A DNA stretch of 64,000 bases from assembly GCA_030159075.1 (NCBI GenBank), contig BROG01000463.1:361501-425500 (forward strand), read 5' to 3'. Below the pieces are notes generated by a model. It had not been told where the DNA came from. It was given only the letters and a program-made list of their open reading frames with translations, and did not search any database. Positions 26,485 to 38,400 of this stretch are shown piece by piece. Each line of letters starts with the position of its first letter. Position 1 is the stretch's first letter. The stretch comes from Atrina japonica. Its lineage: Eukaryota > Mollusca > Bivalvia > Pterioida > Pinnidae. A program made the translations under genes and the position numbers.

Positions 26485-28165
26485 AAAACAGATACCAAAG
26501 TATAAACCAATAGAATGTCAAGGACATAGATACAAATCCGGTAAAAATGGACAAACACGGACCTCTGGAAACCAAGAGGTGGGATCATGTGCCATGGAGG
26601 AGTAAGCATCCCCTGTCGACCGGTCACACCTGCCGTGAGTCCACAGTCTAGTCCAATGAAACACGTGAGGAGTGTATCCTCGTCACAATTGGTACAGACG
26701 TCTCAACAACCGCCAACGAAAACGCAACTCAACATTTCACTTATTGAAACAGAGAAGTCTCAAACAATACTATTATACTGACCGTAAAATTTGCGGAACG
26801 TTGACATTAAACGCGGTTTTCGATATCCCTGTGTCAATAATTTGTCAGTGAGTAGTTTACCTCTGTATATGAAATCTTCATATGTTGTACACGCCCTGGC
26901 ATATCGAATCATTTGTGAAATATAAACTCCATATGCGGGTGAATGAGGGACATTACTACTTAAATGTGGAAAATTTATGTTGGGAAAGCCGAAATCGTCG
27001 CGTTTGTCGTATAGCTTAGTTGCTAATTTCCCGTCTGTGTTTATATTAAGTAAAATGTCTAAGTATGAAGCGTGTGTGCCTGATTCTGTTGTATCTTTAA
27101 TTTCTAGTTCGCTGGGATATATCGCATTGACATATGTATGAAAATTGTCATTATTAATTGACAAAACGTCGTCGATATATCTGAATGTCAAATTAAAGGA
27201 CACCGCTAACTGTTTCTTCTTTTGATTCAGCAGTTTTTGAATGAAGTCTGCTTCGTATGAATAAAGGAACAGGTCGGCCAATAAAGGAGCACAATTGGTT
27301 CCCATAGGAATGCCGACAGTTTGTTGAAAGACCACATCTCCGAACATTACAAATATATTGTTTTTATATCAACTTTAGTATATTTATTTGTAGAATCAGA
27401 GTGGTGTTTGACGAAATAAGTATCCTGATAGCCAATCACTAGATATTTAAATTTTCAGTTGTCTATGATGCTGATCAGTCTTTCTTTTAATTTTTTATGT
27501 GGAATAGTAGTTTAAAGAGTAGAGAAGTCATAGGTTTTGATACTGTGAATTCGAGAAAAATCGTGTGCCTTCAAATTTTCTAAAAGCTGTTTAGAATTTT
27601 TAAGTATCCACATCTGATTTACACCGCTTCTGCAATAAGCAACTGTACAGTATTGTTGAAATTTTTCCTTAACGGCTGTCAATATCTTGGTAAGGAGTAA
27701 AGATAAAGGTTTGGTAGAACATTTGCTGGATCCTGCTTTGTAATACGAAAAAGCAAAGATGCTAATATGGGGTTTTATGAAGTTTTGGGCATCCAATATA
27801 AATGTGGTAGCTCGAAATCGGTATCCGTTGTAGGTATATCAAATGAGCGTAATACGGACACGTGATTTTGAAGGATCTCATCCTTTGAAAGTGAGCTACG
27901 TGTGTATGTAGGATTTCCAGAATTCGTATTAAACCCAAATTTTTCTAATAAACAATTATAGCAATGTGCCTTACAAATAAAAACTATATTATTTGAGGCT
28001 GCTGGTACCAGAACATATTGGTCATGTAATCTATCCAGTTCAGTTACTACTTCAAAGTAAGGTTATATTTATATAATATAATAAGTCTCAGATACCAAGG
28101 TATAAATCATTAGGATGTTCATGATATAGGTACAAATCTGGTAAAAATGGACAAACACGGACCTC
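26485..28165 (-). mobile_element. Best-preserved Penelope-like retroelement copy with flanking direct terminal repeats
   Basis: In minus-strand order: terminal-repeat fragment (28165-28085), RT-coding region (about 28075-26760), a ~200-bp 3' segment, then a second terminal repeat (26620-26485) ending TATACTTTGGTATCTG. The direct repeats on both sides resemble the pseudo-LTRs typical of Penelope-like elements, which arise from partial tandem copies. A further partial RT copy in the same orientation lies immediately upstream (28455-29010), giving a head-to-tail arrangement. I see no GIY-YIG endonuclease. Confidence 0.8.
26760..28075 (-). pseudogene. Reverse transcriptase pseudogene, Penelope-like
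   Basis: RNA-directed DNA polymerase of a retroelement, which would copy its RNA at the target site. Visible pieces on the minus strand: an N-terminal part read from about 28075 with LPHLYWMPK (the RT1-type 'PKxHK' region), then CSTKPLSLLLTKILTAVKEK (27512-27796), ending in YDFSTL (motif A, catalytic Asp). The 195-residue frame 27347-26760 has VGIPMGTNCAPLLADLFLY (motif B), FRYIDDVLS (motif C, the YxDD box) and the C-terminal IRYARACTTYEDFIYRGKLL. Breaks: a stop near 27785, a frame change at about 27500 between motifs A and B, and loss of the N-terminus. The family assignment rests on motif style and pseudo-LTR layout, not on a search. Confidence 0.8.
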
Positions 28166-28169
28166 TTTT

Positions 28170-28455
28170 CCCCCGGTTGATTATTCACCTAGGCACCCCC
28201 CCGCCCCCCATTTGATCATTAAGGGGAGGGACACTTTTTGCTTGACATTCATGAAAGTTAAAAAAATTCAGCTACCTAAAGCTCATTTTCTCATGTATTA
28301 AATTTTCAAAAGGTATTGTTGAAACAATTCTTTCCCCTTATTGATTATTTAATATGAATAATCACATAGGGGGAGAATTGGATAGCCAGTTTTGTCTCCG
28401 GGGAAAGAATTGGCTTTCCCCAGGGAAACTTTTAGACGGGGAAAGAATTGGCTAC
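28170..28455. repeat. GGGGAAAGAATTGGCT-type repeat, right of the Penelope-like copy
   Basis: GGGGAGAATTGGATAGCCAG, CCGGGGAAAGAATTGGCTTT and ACGGGGAAAGAATTGGCTAC repeat within 90 bp, the inverse complement of units at 26275-26410. C-runs and G-runs lie at 28188-28215. Confidence 0.65.
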
Positions 28456-29010
28456 TACACGTGAAACAGTAATTGCAAACAAGGCATTACATATACCGTT
28501 GAATTTGAGGAATGTTTACGTCAAGCGCGATTCTGAATATCCCTGTAACAACCGCTTATCATTTATTAGTATCCCTCTGTGTATGAAATGTTCATATATA
28601 GAAAACAATCTGGCATATCGGATCATTTGTGATTTATAAGACCATGTGTAGGCGATAGCGAGATATTACGACTTAAATTTGTTGAGAATTGACGATTGGG
28701 AAGCCAAAATCATCAATGGTATAGGGTCGGGGAGGAGAGAAGGGGGTAAGAGGGAGAGAGGAAGGGAGTAGGGGTGAGAGATAGGGGAGTAAGGGGGGAG
28801 AGGGAGGGGGGAGGGAGGGACAGGTTGTTAATTTCCCATTCGCGTCTATAGGCATAGTAAGGAAAATGACCAAATAGGAAGCGTGCGTGGTTGATTCTGT
28901 TGTGTTTTTAATTTCTAGTACGTTGGGCTATATCACATTGACATATGTATGAATATGATAAATATTAATTGATAAAACTTCCTCTATATACCTCAGTGTC
29001 CAAGCTAAGG
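28455..29010 (-). mobile_element. Penelope-like RT fragment carrying an internal G/A tract
   Basis: Minus-strand match to the RT C-terminal half (GAATATCCCTGT, CTGGCATATCGGATCATTTG, then the segments around 28845-29005). Between the DDFGFP-coding part (about 28715) and the following conserved part (about 28826) lies a ~105-bp purine tract (28722-28822, GGGAGAGAGGAAGGG-like) absent from every other copy. Many stops. Confidence 0.75.
28722..28822. repeat. Purine (G/A) low-complexity tract
   Basis: Nearly pure G and A on the plus strand with few T, inserted inside an RT relic. Confidence 0.9.
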
Positions 29011-29093
29011 TATTCATTTTACGGTGGGTAATCTTAGACGGATTTGGCTATTCATTTAGATTTATTATTTTGCCTTGTATGATACCAGTGTTT

Positions 29094-29432
29094 TTTATTT
29101 AGAAAATATACATATATTTTAAATTGGAGCTCATCTGATGAAATCTAAATTGGCATTATGTTATAGCATAAGACGGCCTCTTTTGTAAAACTAGAGCTTT
29201 GGTATTGTTTATAATATTTATAATCACTGGGTCGTTGATACTAGGCCTAGAAGCTGGTATTTCGGTAAAATTAAATATTTCGCTTAGATAGCACCATTTA
29301 AATTCTAAACGTTTCATTTTTACAGTGGGTATTCACTGCAATACATTTAGATTCATTTTTTAGCATTGCATTAGACCTCTTTTTCTTTATATTTAATTCG
29401 GGTTCAACTGAAGAAATTTTATTTGTCTTTTC
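29094..29432. repeat. Left copy of the ~340-bp flank duplicated around the A-depleted block
   Basis: Aligns nearly base for base to 41525-41872 (for example TACATTTAGATTCATTTTTT and TTCGGGTTCAACTGAAGAAA in both). It ends at TTTTATTT, where the composition switches abruptly. Sequence similar to part of it also occurs at 20040-20200, so the flank belongs to a dispersed repeat. Confidence 0.9.
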
Positions 29433-32400
29433 TCTGTTCACGTTGTTCCTTGCTCGCCTTCTGTACTTTTTCTGGTTGTTCCCTACTTACCGTACCTACG
29501 TTGGTACCCCCGTCTGACTGTTTTCCCTTTACTCCCTCGCTTCTTTCTTCCGCTCTTTTCCTTCTTCTTCTTTCCTCTCGTTTCCTGTTCTCTCTTACCT
29601 CGTTTCTCTGTGTCCTTTCTGTCTTTTCCTCTTGTGTCCGCTTTTCCTTCTCCCTTCTTCATCTTTCTTTCTCTTTTCTCTTCTGCTTGTTTCGTACTTA
29701 TCCGTTCTTGCTTGATGTCTCCGTCTTTCGCTCCTCCGCTCATCGCTTCCTTTCGCTTTCGCACTTTTCGATTCTCGATTGAGTTCTTCGTTTCCCTATA
29801 ACTCTCGCTTCCTTTCCTGGTTTTTCTCGTCTCTCCCCTGTCTCCCTTTCGCGGACTTAGTTGCTCCTAACGTCTTCTTGCCTGTTTATATTTTCAGACT
29901 GCGCTTGTGTTGTGCCGTGCTGCTGTTTGTCTTTCATCTTGTTCGCTTTTTTCTTCCTCTGCTTGCTCTGCCTTCTATCACTTCCTCGCTTACTCTTTCT
30001 TCTGGCATATCCTCCTTTTTTCTACTCGGTTTTCTCTTGTCTTAGTGCTCCTTGTTTTACTACCTGTGCGCCGCACTGTCCACTGCCCCGGCCTTCGTTT
30101 CCTACGCCTTCCGTCTTTGTTATTCGTCTTTGTCTACTGTTCTTCCATTTCTACTCCTGTATGTTTACCCTACTGTCTTGTGGTGCTACTCTGTGCTTCT
30201 GTTTCCGCCTGTTTACTCTTTTGTCATTTGATTTTTCGTTTTGTGCTTTTACCCTTTTTATTGTACTCTTGCTTCTTCTCCTGTTTTCACTCTGTGTGTG
30301 CCTCTGCAGTCACTCCTTTGTATTCTTGTGTTCCGATTCTTGGTCTACTGTTCCTCATCGTGTTCTCGTTCTACTCCGATCTCTTTCTCGCTTTGTGACT
30401 TTCTTTACTTATCATTATCACTCTCCTTTCCGCCTGTTCACCTGGCTTTTTTCTACTCGTGTTGTGATGTTCTCTCTTTTGCTCTTTTTGTGTTTCTCTC
30501 TCCTTTGCGTGGTTCTTTTCTCTGCGTCCTTGATTGCTCGTCTCTCTTCGTCTCGCTTCTATCTTGTCGTCTTTTCCGCGTCATTCTCTTCTTCTTCTTC
30601 CTTCCTTCGCGTGCGTCGTCTTGCTCTCGGGGCGGGGGTGGGGGGGTGTGTGAGTGGTATTCGCTTGGCGGGTTGTGTCGCGGGAGGCGCGTGGTTGTGT
30701 GAAATAGTTTGGGGTGTGGGTGGAGGGTGGAGTGGTTGGGGGGGCTTCTGTTTTTGGATTTGGTGGGTATGAGCGCTCCTGTTAGTCGGCATAGGGGGGG
30801 TTGGCACCGGGTTCGGTGGGTGGGGGGGGCGAGGGTATGGTATGGGGTTATTGTCGATTGTGGTGAGCGGTTATTTGTGTTTAGGGTGGGCAGGCCTATG
30901 GTGGGATTCTCTGGATGACGGGGTTAGGGGTTGATTTGAACGGTCGTTGGGGGCGAGGGGTTGAGGGAGGCGGGGTTGGGGGGGGGGGGGGGGTTTTGGC
31001 GGGGGGAGGGGACTGCCGGCGATTTCTTTCTCCGGGTCGGGCGGTTTGGCCTACCCTCTGCGCTGTTTGTTTTTCGTTATTGTGTTCACTCCGTGTGCGC
31101 GTTTGCCTGTTCGTTGTGTGTTCGATCCTGTTGTCCGTGTGACTTCGATTGTCTGTTACTCGTCTGACCTCCGGCCTGTCTTCGCCTGCTTTGTTCTTCT
31201 TTTCGTTCTTTTCTTCTTCTTTTTGTGGTCTCTTTTGCCGTTTCTAGGTCGATCGGTTGTCTTGCCTCGCTCCTCTCTGGTGGTTCGGTCTGCTCAGTTT
31301 GTTACATCATTCTTGGCTCTCCTTTCTTTATGTGGCTGGTCGTGCCTGGTTCTGTCTGCGCGGGTTCGTTTCGCTTTTCCTTTTCTTTCTTTCGGTTCGT
31401 GCGATCTCCTTGTTGTCGCTCTTTCTCGTGAATCCTCTTCTCTCCTTCCCCTCGTCGTTCTCGTTACTTTCCCTACTCGTATTTGGGTGGCTGCTCTTCG
31501 TCTGTTCTTATACTTTCTGTTAGACTTCTACTTTGGCACTTTTTCTACGTCTTCTCTGTGGTGTTTTCGTCTCTTCTCTTTGTCCACCTACTGTCGCTTT
31601 TTCTGCTCTTCTATCCTTTTTTACTGTTTGCCTTTCTTCTTTACCGTTTCTCGTGCCTTCCTTCCTCTGTCTTCCTTCTCTTTTCACTCCACTGTACGTG
31701 TCTGCTCTCGGTTGAGCCTCACTTGTTTTTTTTTTCATCCTCTGTCCGCACTACTCATGTTTTTTTGTTTTTTGTTTGCTCTTGCGCCTCGCTTCCTCTC
31801 TTGGGGTTTGACTTTGTCGCTTTTGCCTGTCTGTCCCACCTGTCCTCACTTCTTTCTTTGTCGTGACCGTTTGTCCCTTGTTCTCGTTTTCCTTTTCTTT
31901 CTCTCTTTATTGTTTTCAGTCTATTTCTGTTTTTCCCCCCTTCTTCTGCTCTTTGATACTGACTAAATCGTTCTCGATTATTTCTTTTCCTTTTTCTTTC
32001 ACGGTCTGTGTGTTGTCTTATTACCTTCGTCTCTCTTCGCGTTCTGCTTTACGATGTTTTTTCTTCTCTGTCCTTCACATCTCTTCCTCTGTCTTTTTCT
32101 CTCTCTTCCATTTTTTCTTGTTTTTTTCTCTGCACTTAATTTTCTACTGTTTTAGCTTTTACCCTTTACGCTTCTCCACTTCTTCTCTTCTCATCGGCTC
32201 TGCTGGCTGCTTCTACTTTACTCTGGGACTCTTGCTTCGCTGCCGTTTTTCGATTCCTTGTCGCCCTAGTTAGACTGGCTAACTTGCTTACTTTTCTGTT
32301 CCGCGTCCTCGTCTGGCTCTCTTCTCACTGCTCTTCTCCCTTGCGTCTTTTTTGTCTTTTTTTTTTCTTTGTTTCCGCGTCCGCTTCGTCGTTTTGCATT

Positions 32401-35400
32401 TTGTTCCGTTCTCCTTCCTTTTTGACCCTTGCACCGCCTTCCTTGTGTGTTGTCGTTCCTCCTTTCTTTTTCCGCCTTTTTGATCTTGGCTGCGGTCCCT
32501 CCTGTTGTTCTTTCTCTTTGTTCTTTCCTCTCGTGTACTTTGGTCTTTTTTCCTCTTTTTTCTTTTTGTTCATTCCTACGATTGCTTTCCTGTTTCTTGT
32601 TGTTGTTTCTGTTTGTCTCGTTCGGTTTCTCTGTCGGTTGTAACTCCTCTGCTATCGGGCCTCTTCGTTTCTCTGTTCATCACTGCCGCCCTCATACTCG
32701 TTCCTTTCCTCCTTTGTCTCTTTATCCGTTGCCACCTCTTTCTTGTTCCTCACCATTGCCCTACTCTCTGCCTTCCTTGTTGGTGCTTCTTTCTCCCGTT
32801 GTTCTCCATGGGTCGCCACTGTGCACATATTCTGCGGCTTTTTCCTTCCTTTTCGTTGTGCCTTTCTTTCTCGTTCTTACTTTGCTCTCTTACCTTCGTT
32901 CCCTACTTGTTTTTTGTTGTTTCATTTCTGTCTTCTGCTGTTTTTACCCGTTCTGTCTGTTTTCTCGAGCTCTTTACCTCCCTTGTCTTGCTTACGCTTT
33001 TTGCAATCTTTGTGATCTTGGCTTTATCATTTTGCTTCTACCTTCTTCATCTTTCTCGTCTTTGAGGTTCTTTTTTCCTCCGTTGCACTTCCTCTTTTGC
33101 TTCTGCTACTCGCGCTTTTTGTCTGTTATGGCTTGGGTCTCGTGGTTACTGGTTGCTGCGCTGGTTGAGCGCTTTTCGTGTTCTTCTGGTTCCTTTTCTC
33201 TTCTTGTTAGAGCCTTCGTGTTCGTTCTGTCTCGTCTACTTTTTTGTCCTTCGGTTTCTGTCTGCGTCTTGTCCTGCTCCGCTTTTTTTTTGTTCTCTCT
33301 GCTTGTTGCTTTTTACTTTGTTGATTTTCTTTCTCCCTTTCTGTTACTCATGTCCTTTTCTTGCTTGTTTTCCTTTACCGTACATTCCATTTTTCCTTTG
33401 TTCATTCTTTAGTTAGCGTGTCTTTTTACTCTTAGTTTTCTTTCTCTCCTTGTGTACTCATTGTTTGTTACTTACGGTGACTCTCGTCTTTTTTGTGCTC
33501 CTTCTCTTTGGTTATTAGTTATTATTTCCTCTGTTTCTTTTACTTTCTTCTCTGCTTTTTTAGTTTTTGCTGTTTCTTTTCTTCGTCCTTTTCCTCTTTA
33601 TTCTGACTTGTCTTCTCGTACGCCTCTTTTTTTGTCTCCCTTTTTGATGCTCTTCTCTCCATTTTCTCTTTTGCGGGTTCCTGTCACTAGTGTACTCGCT
33701 CCTTTTCTCTTCCAGTTTCGCTAACTTCCTTGTCGTCCTTTCTTTCCCGTCCTCTACTCTCTCTCCGTCTGACTCGTTTGTCTTTAAACTTCTTCCTCAC
33801 TTTATCTTCTTTTTTCTTACATTACTCTCCTCTTCTTCTTTCGACGTTTCCTGTGCCTTTTTACTGTGCTTTTATTCCGTTCCTTTCTTGTCCGGTTTAC
33901 TTTCTTTCCTCTTCTATCGCCCTTTCTTTCTTCCTTGCTCTCTTTCGTCTCATGCTTTCTGTCGTTCTCTAATTTCGCACCCTCTGTTCCTTCTACTTGG
34001 TCTCTGCTCCTGTTTTTCTTCCTTCTTCCTCTCTGCCTCTATTTTCTCCATGTCTCTTCGCTCTTCTGTCTCTTTTCCGGTTCTTTTTTTCTTGCTCTTC
34101 TCGTCTGTCACTTGTTAGGGTTCTTCTGTTGCTCGTTCACTTCTTCTCTCTGACCCTCCAGTCACTTCTACCCCTCTCTTTTTCTGCCTTTTTTATCTCG
34201 ACATCACGCTCGCCCTCCATTGGTCTCTTTGTCTTGTTTTTTCTCTTACTCCGTTACTGATCATCTTTCCTTTGGCTCTCTGTACTTCTTCTTCTGTCTA
34301 CTCTCTCTCTTGTTTTATCCTTTCTCTGTGGCTTCCTGCTCGTCGGCTCCTCTGCTGTCTGCTGCCTGTCTGATTCTCGTATTGGATTTCGGCTTTGTGC
34401 GTGTTCAAGCTGTTTTTCTCGGTTGTTCGTTTTCGTACTTGTCTGTTCTTCGTTCGTTTCTCCTTCGTTTTTTCGCTTGTTTTGCCGCCATGTGTTTCGC
34501 TTCGTATCTCTTTGTCTGCTTTCTTTCACTTTTTTCCTCTTTACATGCCTCCTTACCGTTGTTTCGTCTTGTTTTGATTGGCTGTTTCTTTGTTTTTGTC
34601 CTCTTTTCTCTGTCTCATTACCGTGCTCTCTCGTTATTTTTCTTCCTGTTTCGTGTCCTTTTTTCTGTTCATTTCTGGCTGTATGGTCTCTTCTTTCTTG
34701 TTCTTTCCGTCGGTGTCGTTCTTCTTTGGTCTTTTTGGCCTTACTGCTTTTCGGTTGTTTCTTCTTTTTCCCTCCCTTTGTTTTATGTTAGTTCCGTTTG
34801 TTTTCTGTTCTTGTTTTCTCCTTTGTCCCCTTTGCTGTCATTTTGCTGCTTGATTTACTTTTGTTTTCATTCTTACTGACTTCTTCTTTCGGTTCTCGTC
34901 CTTTCGTGGCATTCTGTTGTGCTCTGCTCGGTGTGTGGCGGCGTTGTGTCTTCTGTTGGTCTGCCACGCTTTACTCTCGTCTGTGTCTTTATCAGTTCTC
35001 ACTTTTTCTCTGTGTATTTTTGCTCCCGTCGTATCGTCGTCTTGTTGTCGTACGTCGGTTTGTTCCTTCGTTCGGGTCCTTTGTTTTCTTGTTCTACGTT
35101 CGGTGTTTTTTTGCTTTCTCTTTCTGTTCTCGTTCTGTATTTGTCCGCTGTTCTTCTTTGCCCCTGCTTGTCAGAGTTGCACTCTGTTTCCCTTCTTGCC
35201 CTTTCTTGTCCTTGTCACCTCTCGTCCTTTCTGTTCTACTTTCCCTTGTCTGCTTTTTGTCCGCTGCTGGGTGCCGTGTTGCGTCTGTTTTCTTCTTTTT
35301 TTTTCTCTCGTTGTTTGTGCTGATTTGTGTGTCACTACTGGGTTTTGTTCTTCTCCCTCTTCTCTCCCTTCTTCTATCTGACTGGTTCTCTTTCGCCCTG

Positions 35401-38400
35401 TCCGTCTCGTGCTTGCTCTATCTGTTACCTACTGTTTCGTTCTGTTTTCTTGGTTTTTTTCTCTGTTACCTTTCTGTTTACTCTTTTTTACCGTCATGTT
35501 TTGTCCGTTCCGTTTTCTTCGTCTTTTGTGGTCTTACTTGTTGTCCATGTTTGTTTCTTCTTCTCTCTCTTTTGCCTCTTCCCTTTCTGTCTTCGGCCGT
35601 CGTTTTCCTTTACCGCACTTTACCTTTCATTTCCCCTACCTGTTGCTTTGTCGTTCCTCACTTCTGGCTCCGCTTCTCGTCTTGTACTGCGTTAGTTTAT
35701 GCTCTCTCTCTGTCGGCTGTACCTTCTCTTACTCCACTCCCTTTTTCCGTCGCGTGCTCTTCGACTCCCTCTGGCGACCCCCCGGTTGGGTGCGCTGGGT
35801 GGCTGGCCGCTGTTAGTCGGGTACGCTTTTGATGCGTCGTTGTACGCCGTGTGTCTCGTGTCTGTCTCTGCGGGGGTTCTTGCCCGTTGCCACTTAGTCA
35901 TTGGCTTTTTTGCTCTTGGCTCGGTTACCTTCTACGGTCCCGGCTTTTGTTCGGGCTTCGTCTTTCTTTGTTTCTGTACATTCTCTGCATTCTTTTCTGT
36001 CTCGTACAGCCTGTTGGTTACTGGTCTGTTTTCCGCCCTTCTGTTACGGTTTTGGTACTTTTTAGTTCTTTGCTCGTTCCTTTCGCATCCTTTTTTCCTC
36101 TTTCTTTCCTTGCCCACCCGCCGTTCTCTTTTGTCTGGCCTCTGTGTTGCTGGTTCATATTTGTTTGTTTCTTTTGCCGTTTCTCCGTCTTGTCGCTGGC
36201 TCCACCGGTACCCTGTTTCTCTCTGACATCTAGCGGTCTTGTTTCTTTCTCTTTGTCTCTTTCCTCTCGGTCTTTTTTCTACTACTGCGCTCTCTGTTTC
36301 CTATCTTTCCTCTTCTTGTTCGCCTCCAGATCTGTTGTTGACTTTCATTGGTTTTTTTCCTGTGCTTTTCTGTTTTCTCTTCGTTCTTTTGGTCCAGTCT
36401 GCGCTTCCTTTTTTATACCAGGTCTTCTTACTTCTTGTGTTCTTGGTATTTTCTTTATCTGTGCTACTTAGTTTGTTGTCCTTCGGACGCTGGCGGCTCT
36501 ACTCTGGCTTGTTGTCTCTCTTTCCCGGGGGTGGGTGGGGGGGGGGGTCTTGCTTGTCTCTCAGACTCTCTCGGTCTTTCCTTTGTTGTTCCGCCTATTG
36601 TTCTTTCCTTTTTGTCTCTCTTGCTCTTTTTAACCGTACTCTTTGACTCTTTCTCTTTCTGCTTCTCTCTCCTCCGCTTGTGCCCTTTCTATGTTCTTTC
36701 TTCGCCTCTGGGTCTGTCTCCGCTGACGTGAACTGTGTTTTAAGTTTCTGTTGGCTCCTTCTTCCTCCTCACTTTCTTTTCGTCTTTTCGTCTGTTCTGT
36801 CTCCTCGGAGTTTCCTCTACCGGGTTTTCTTGTCGTCCATACTACTTGTGTTTCGCGGCGTGTTCTTTTCGTGGCGCTGCTGCTTCGGCTGTTGCTATGG
36901 AGCTGCTGGACTGGGCTGCCCTCGTCTGTACGCGTGAGGTCTATTGTTGAACTCGTACCCCACTGCACTGGGGTTTCCGGGTGCTCCTCTTCCTTACTGT
37001 GGTCTTTGACCGTGCGTTGGTTGCCTGTCTTGCTCAGCTCTGTCTTCTTCGGACTCTGTTTGTTGTTCTGCCTTCGTGCGCGCTGCTTTCCTCTGGCGGT
37101 TTCTTTTCGTTTACCTTCTCTTTCTCCTTCTTTTTGCTTCTGTGTCTCTTGTCTCTCCTTCCGTTCACTTCTTGTACGTTCTTGCTTCCTTCAGTGTCCT
37201 CTTCACTTCTTGCGCCTGGTGTTAGCGTCTGTTCGATCTTGTGGTCTTTTTTGGTCTTCTTAGACTGTCATCGCCGCCTTTCACTACTTTTCCCTTCTAC
37301 TCGTGCGTGCTCTCTGCGTTGTGAGCTGATCAGTTTCCATTTTTGCTCTCTCTATTTCTTTCTTCTTCTTGTCCTCTTCGATCACTTCTTTGACGTACTT
37401 GTGGTTAGCCCTTGCTGACGCGGCTGTTCTTGGTGCTCCTTTATTCCTTTCGCCTTCGCTTTGTTCTGGTGTTATCTCTACTTCATGGTTTCTTCTTCTA
37501 CTCTCTGTCCCGGCACATTACCTGTCGGTGTATACTCTCCTCGGGTTGCTGTGCTCACTTGCTCGTTCTTTCGGTTGGCGCTTTTTTACGGTTGTCGGCG
37601 TTCCTCGTTGGACTTTTGTCTCGTCTTCTCGTTTAACGGCATGGTGTGGTCGTTTTTAATCTCTTTTCATTCTTGTGTGCCCTTCCGTCTTCGCCTCCTT
37701 CTTGGGCGTTTTCTGTCGCGTCCGGGCTGTTACTCGTTCGTCGACTTTCTTTGTTCTTTTTCTCGCTTTTTCTGCTTGTCGTTTGTTTTTCGTTCTTTAC
37801 GGCTGTTTTCGTGTGTTTTTTCTCCACCGTTTGCTTTTCTCTTCTTTCGAGCTTTTGCGTGTCTGTGTCTTCGCGCGTTTTCTACCTGGTGCTGTCCGCG
37901 CCTGGTGTTTTGGGCATACTGCTACTTCATTTCTTTGCTCTTGGTCACTCCCTTTGTTCGTCTTCCTGCTCTCGCGCAGTCGTCCTCCATGTTCCTCTTG
38001 TGCCTTTCTCGCGTGTTTGCTTTTCTCTTTCTCGTTTTTTTCCTTCTTTTTTGGTTGCTGGGTGCTCTGTGTGCGTGGCCCGTTTAGCTCTTTCTCCGCT
38101 CTTCTTTTCTCGCCTTCTTCGGCCCTTGCCTTTTCTTTTTGCTGCGTGTACTTGTCTCTCTTCCCGTCATCGGGCGCACTGGTCTTGTAGCTTACTTGGC
38201 TGTGCCGCTCTCTTTCTGGGGTGTCCTTTCTTTCCGCTTCTCTTTCTTGTCGTTGCTGCCCTTCTTGCGTTACTCTTCTCTATTTAATTTGTCGTGTGTT
38301 TTCTTTTTTTGCTTTCTTTTTGCTTTGTCTCTTTTTCTTTTTTCTTTCCACTCCCTCTGCATGCTTTCTGTCTCACGTACCTCCTTTGCTCTCTTTATGC

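Noticed and set aside
29483..29764. Lys/Glu/Arg-rich minus-strand frame resembling a coiled-coil protein
   Set aside because: It is the complement of the T/C-rich text; charge runs are forced by composition.
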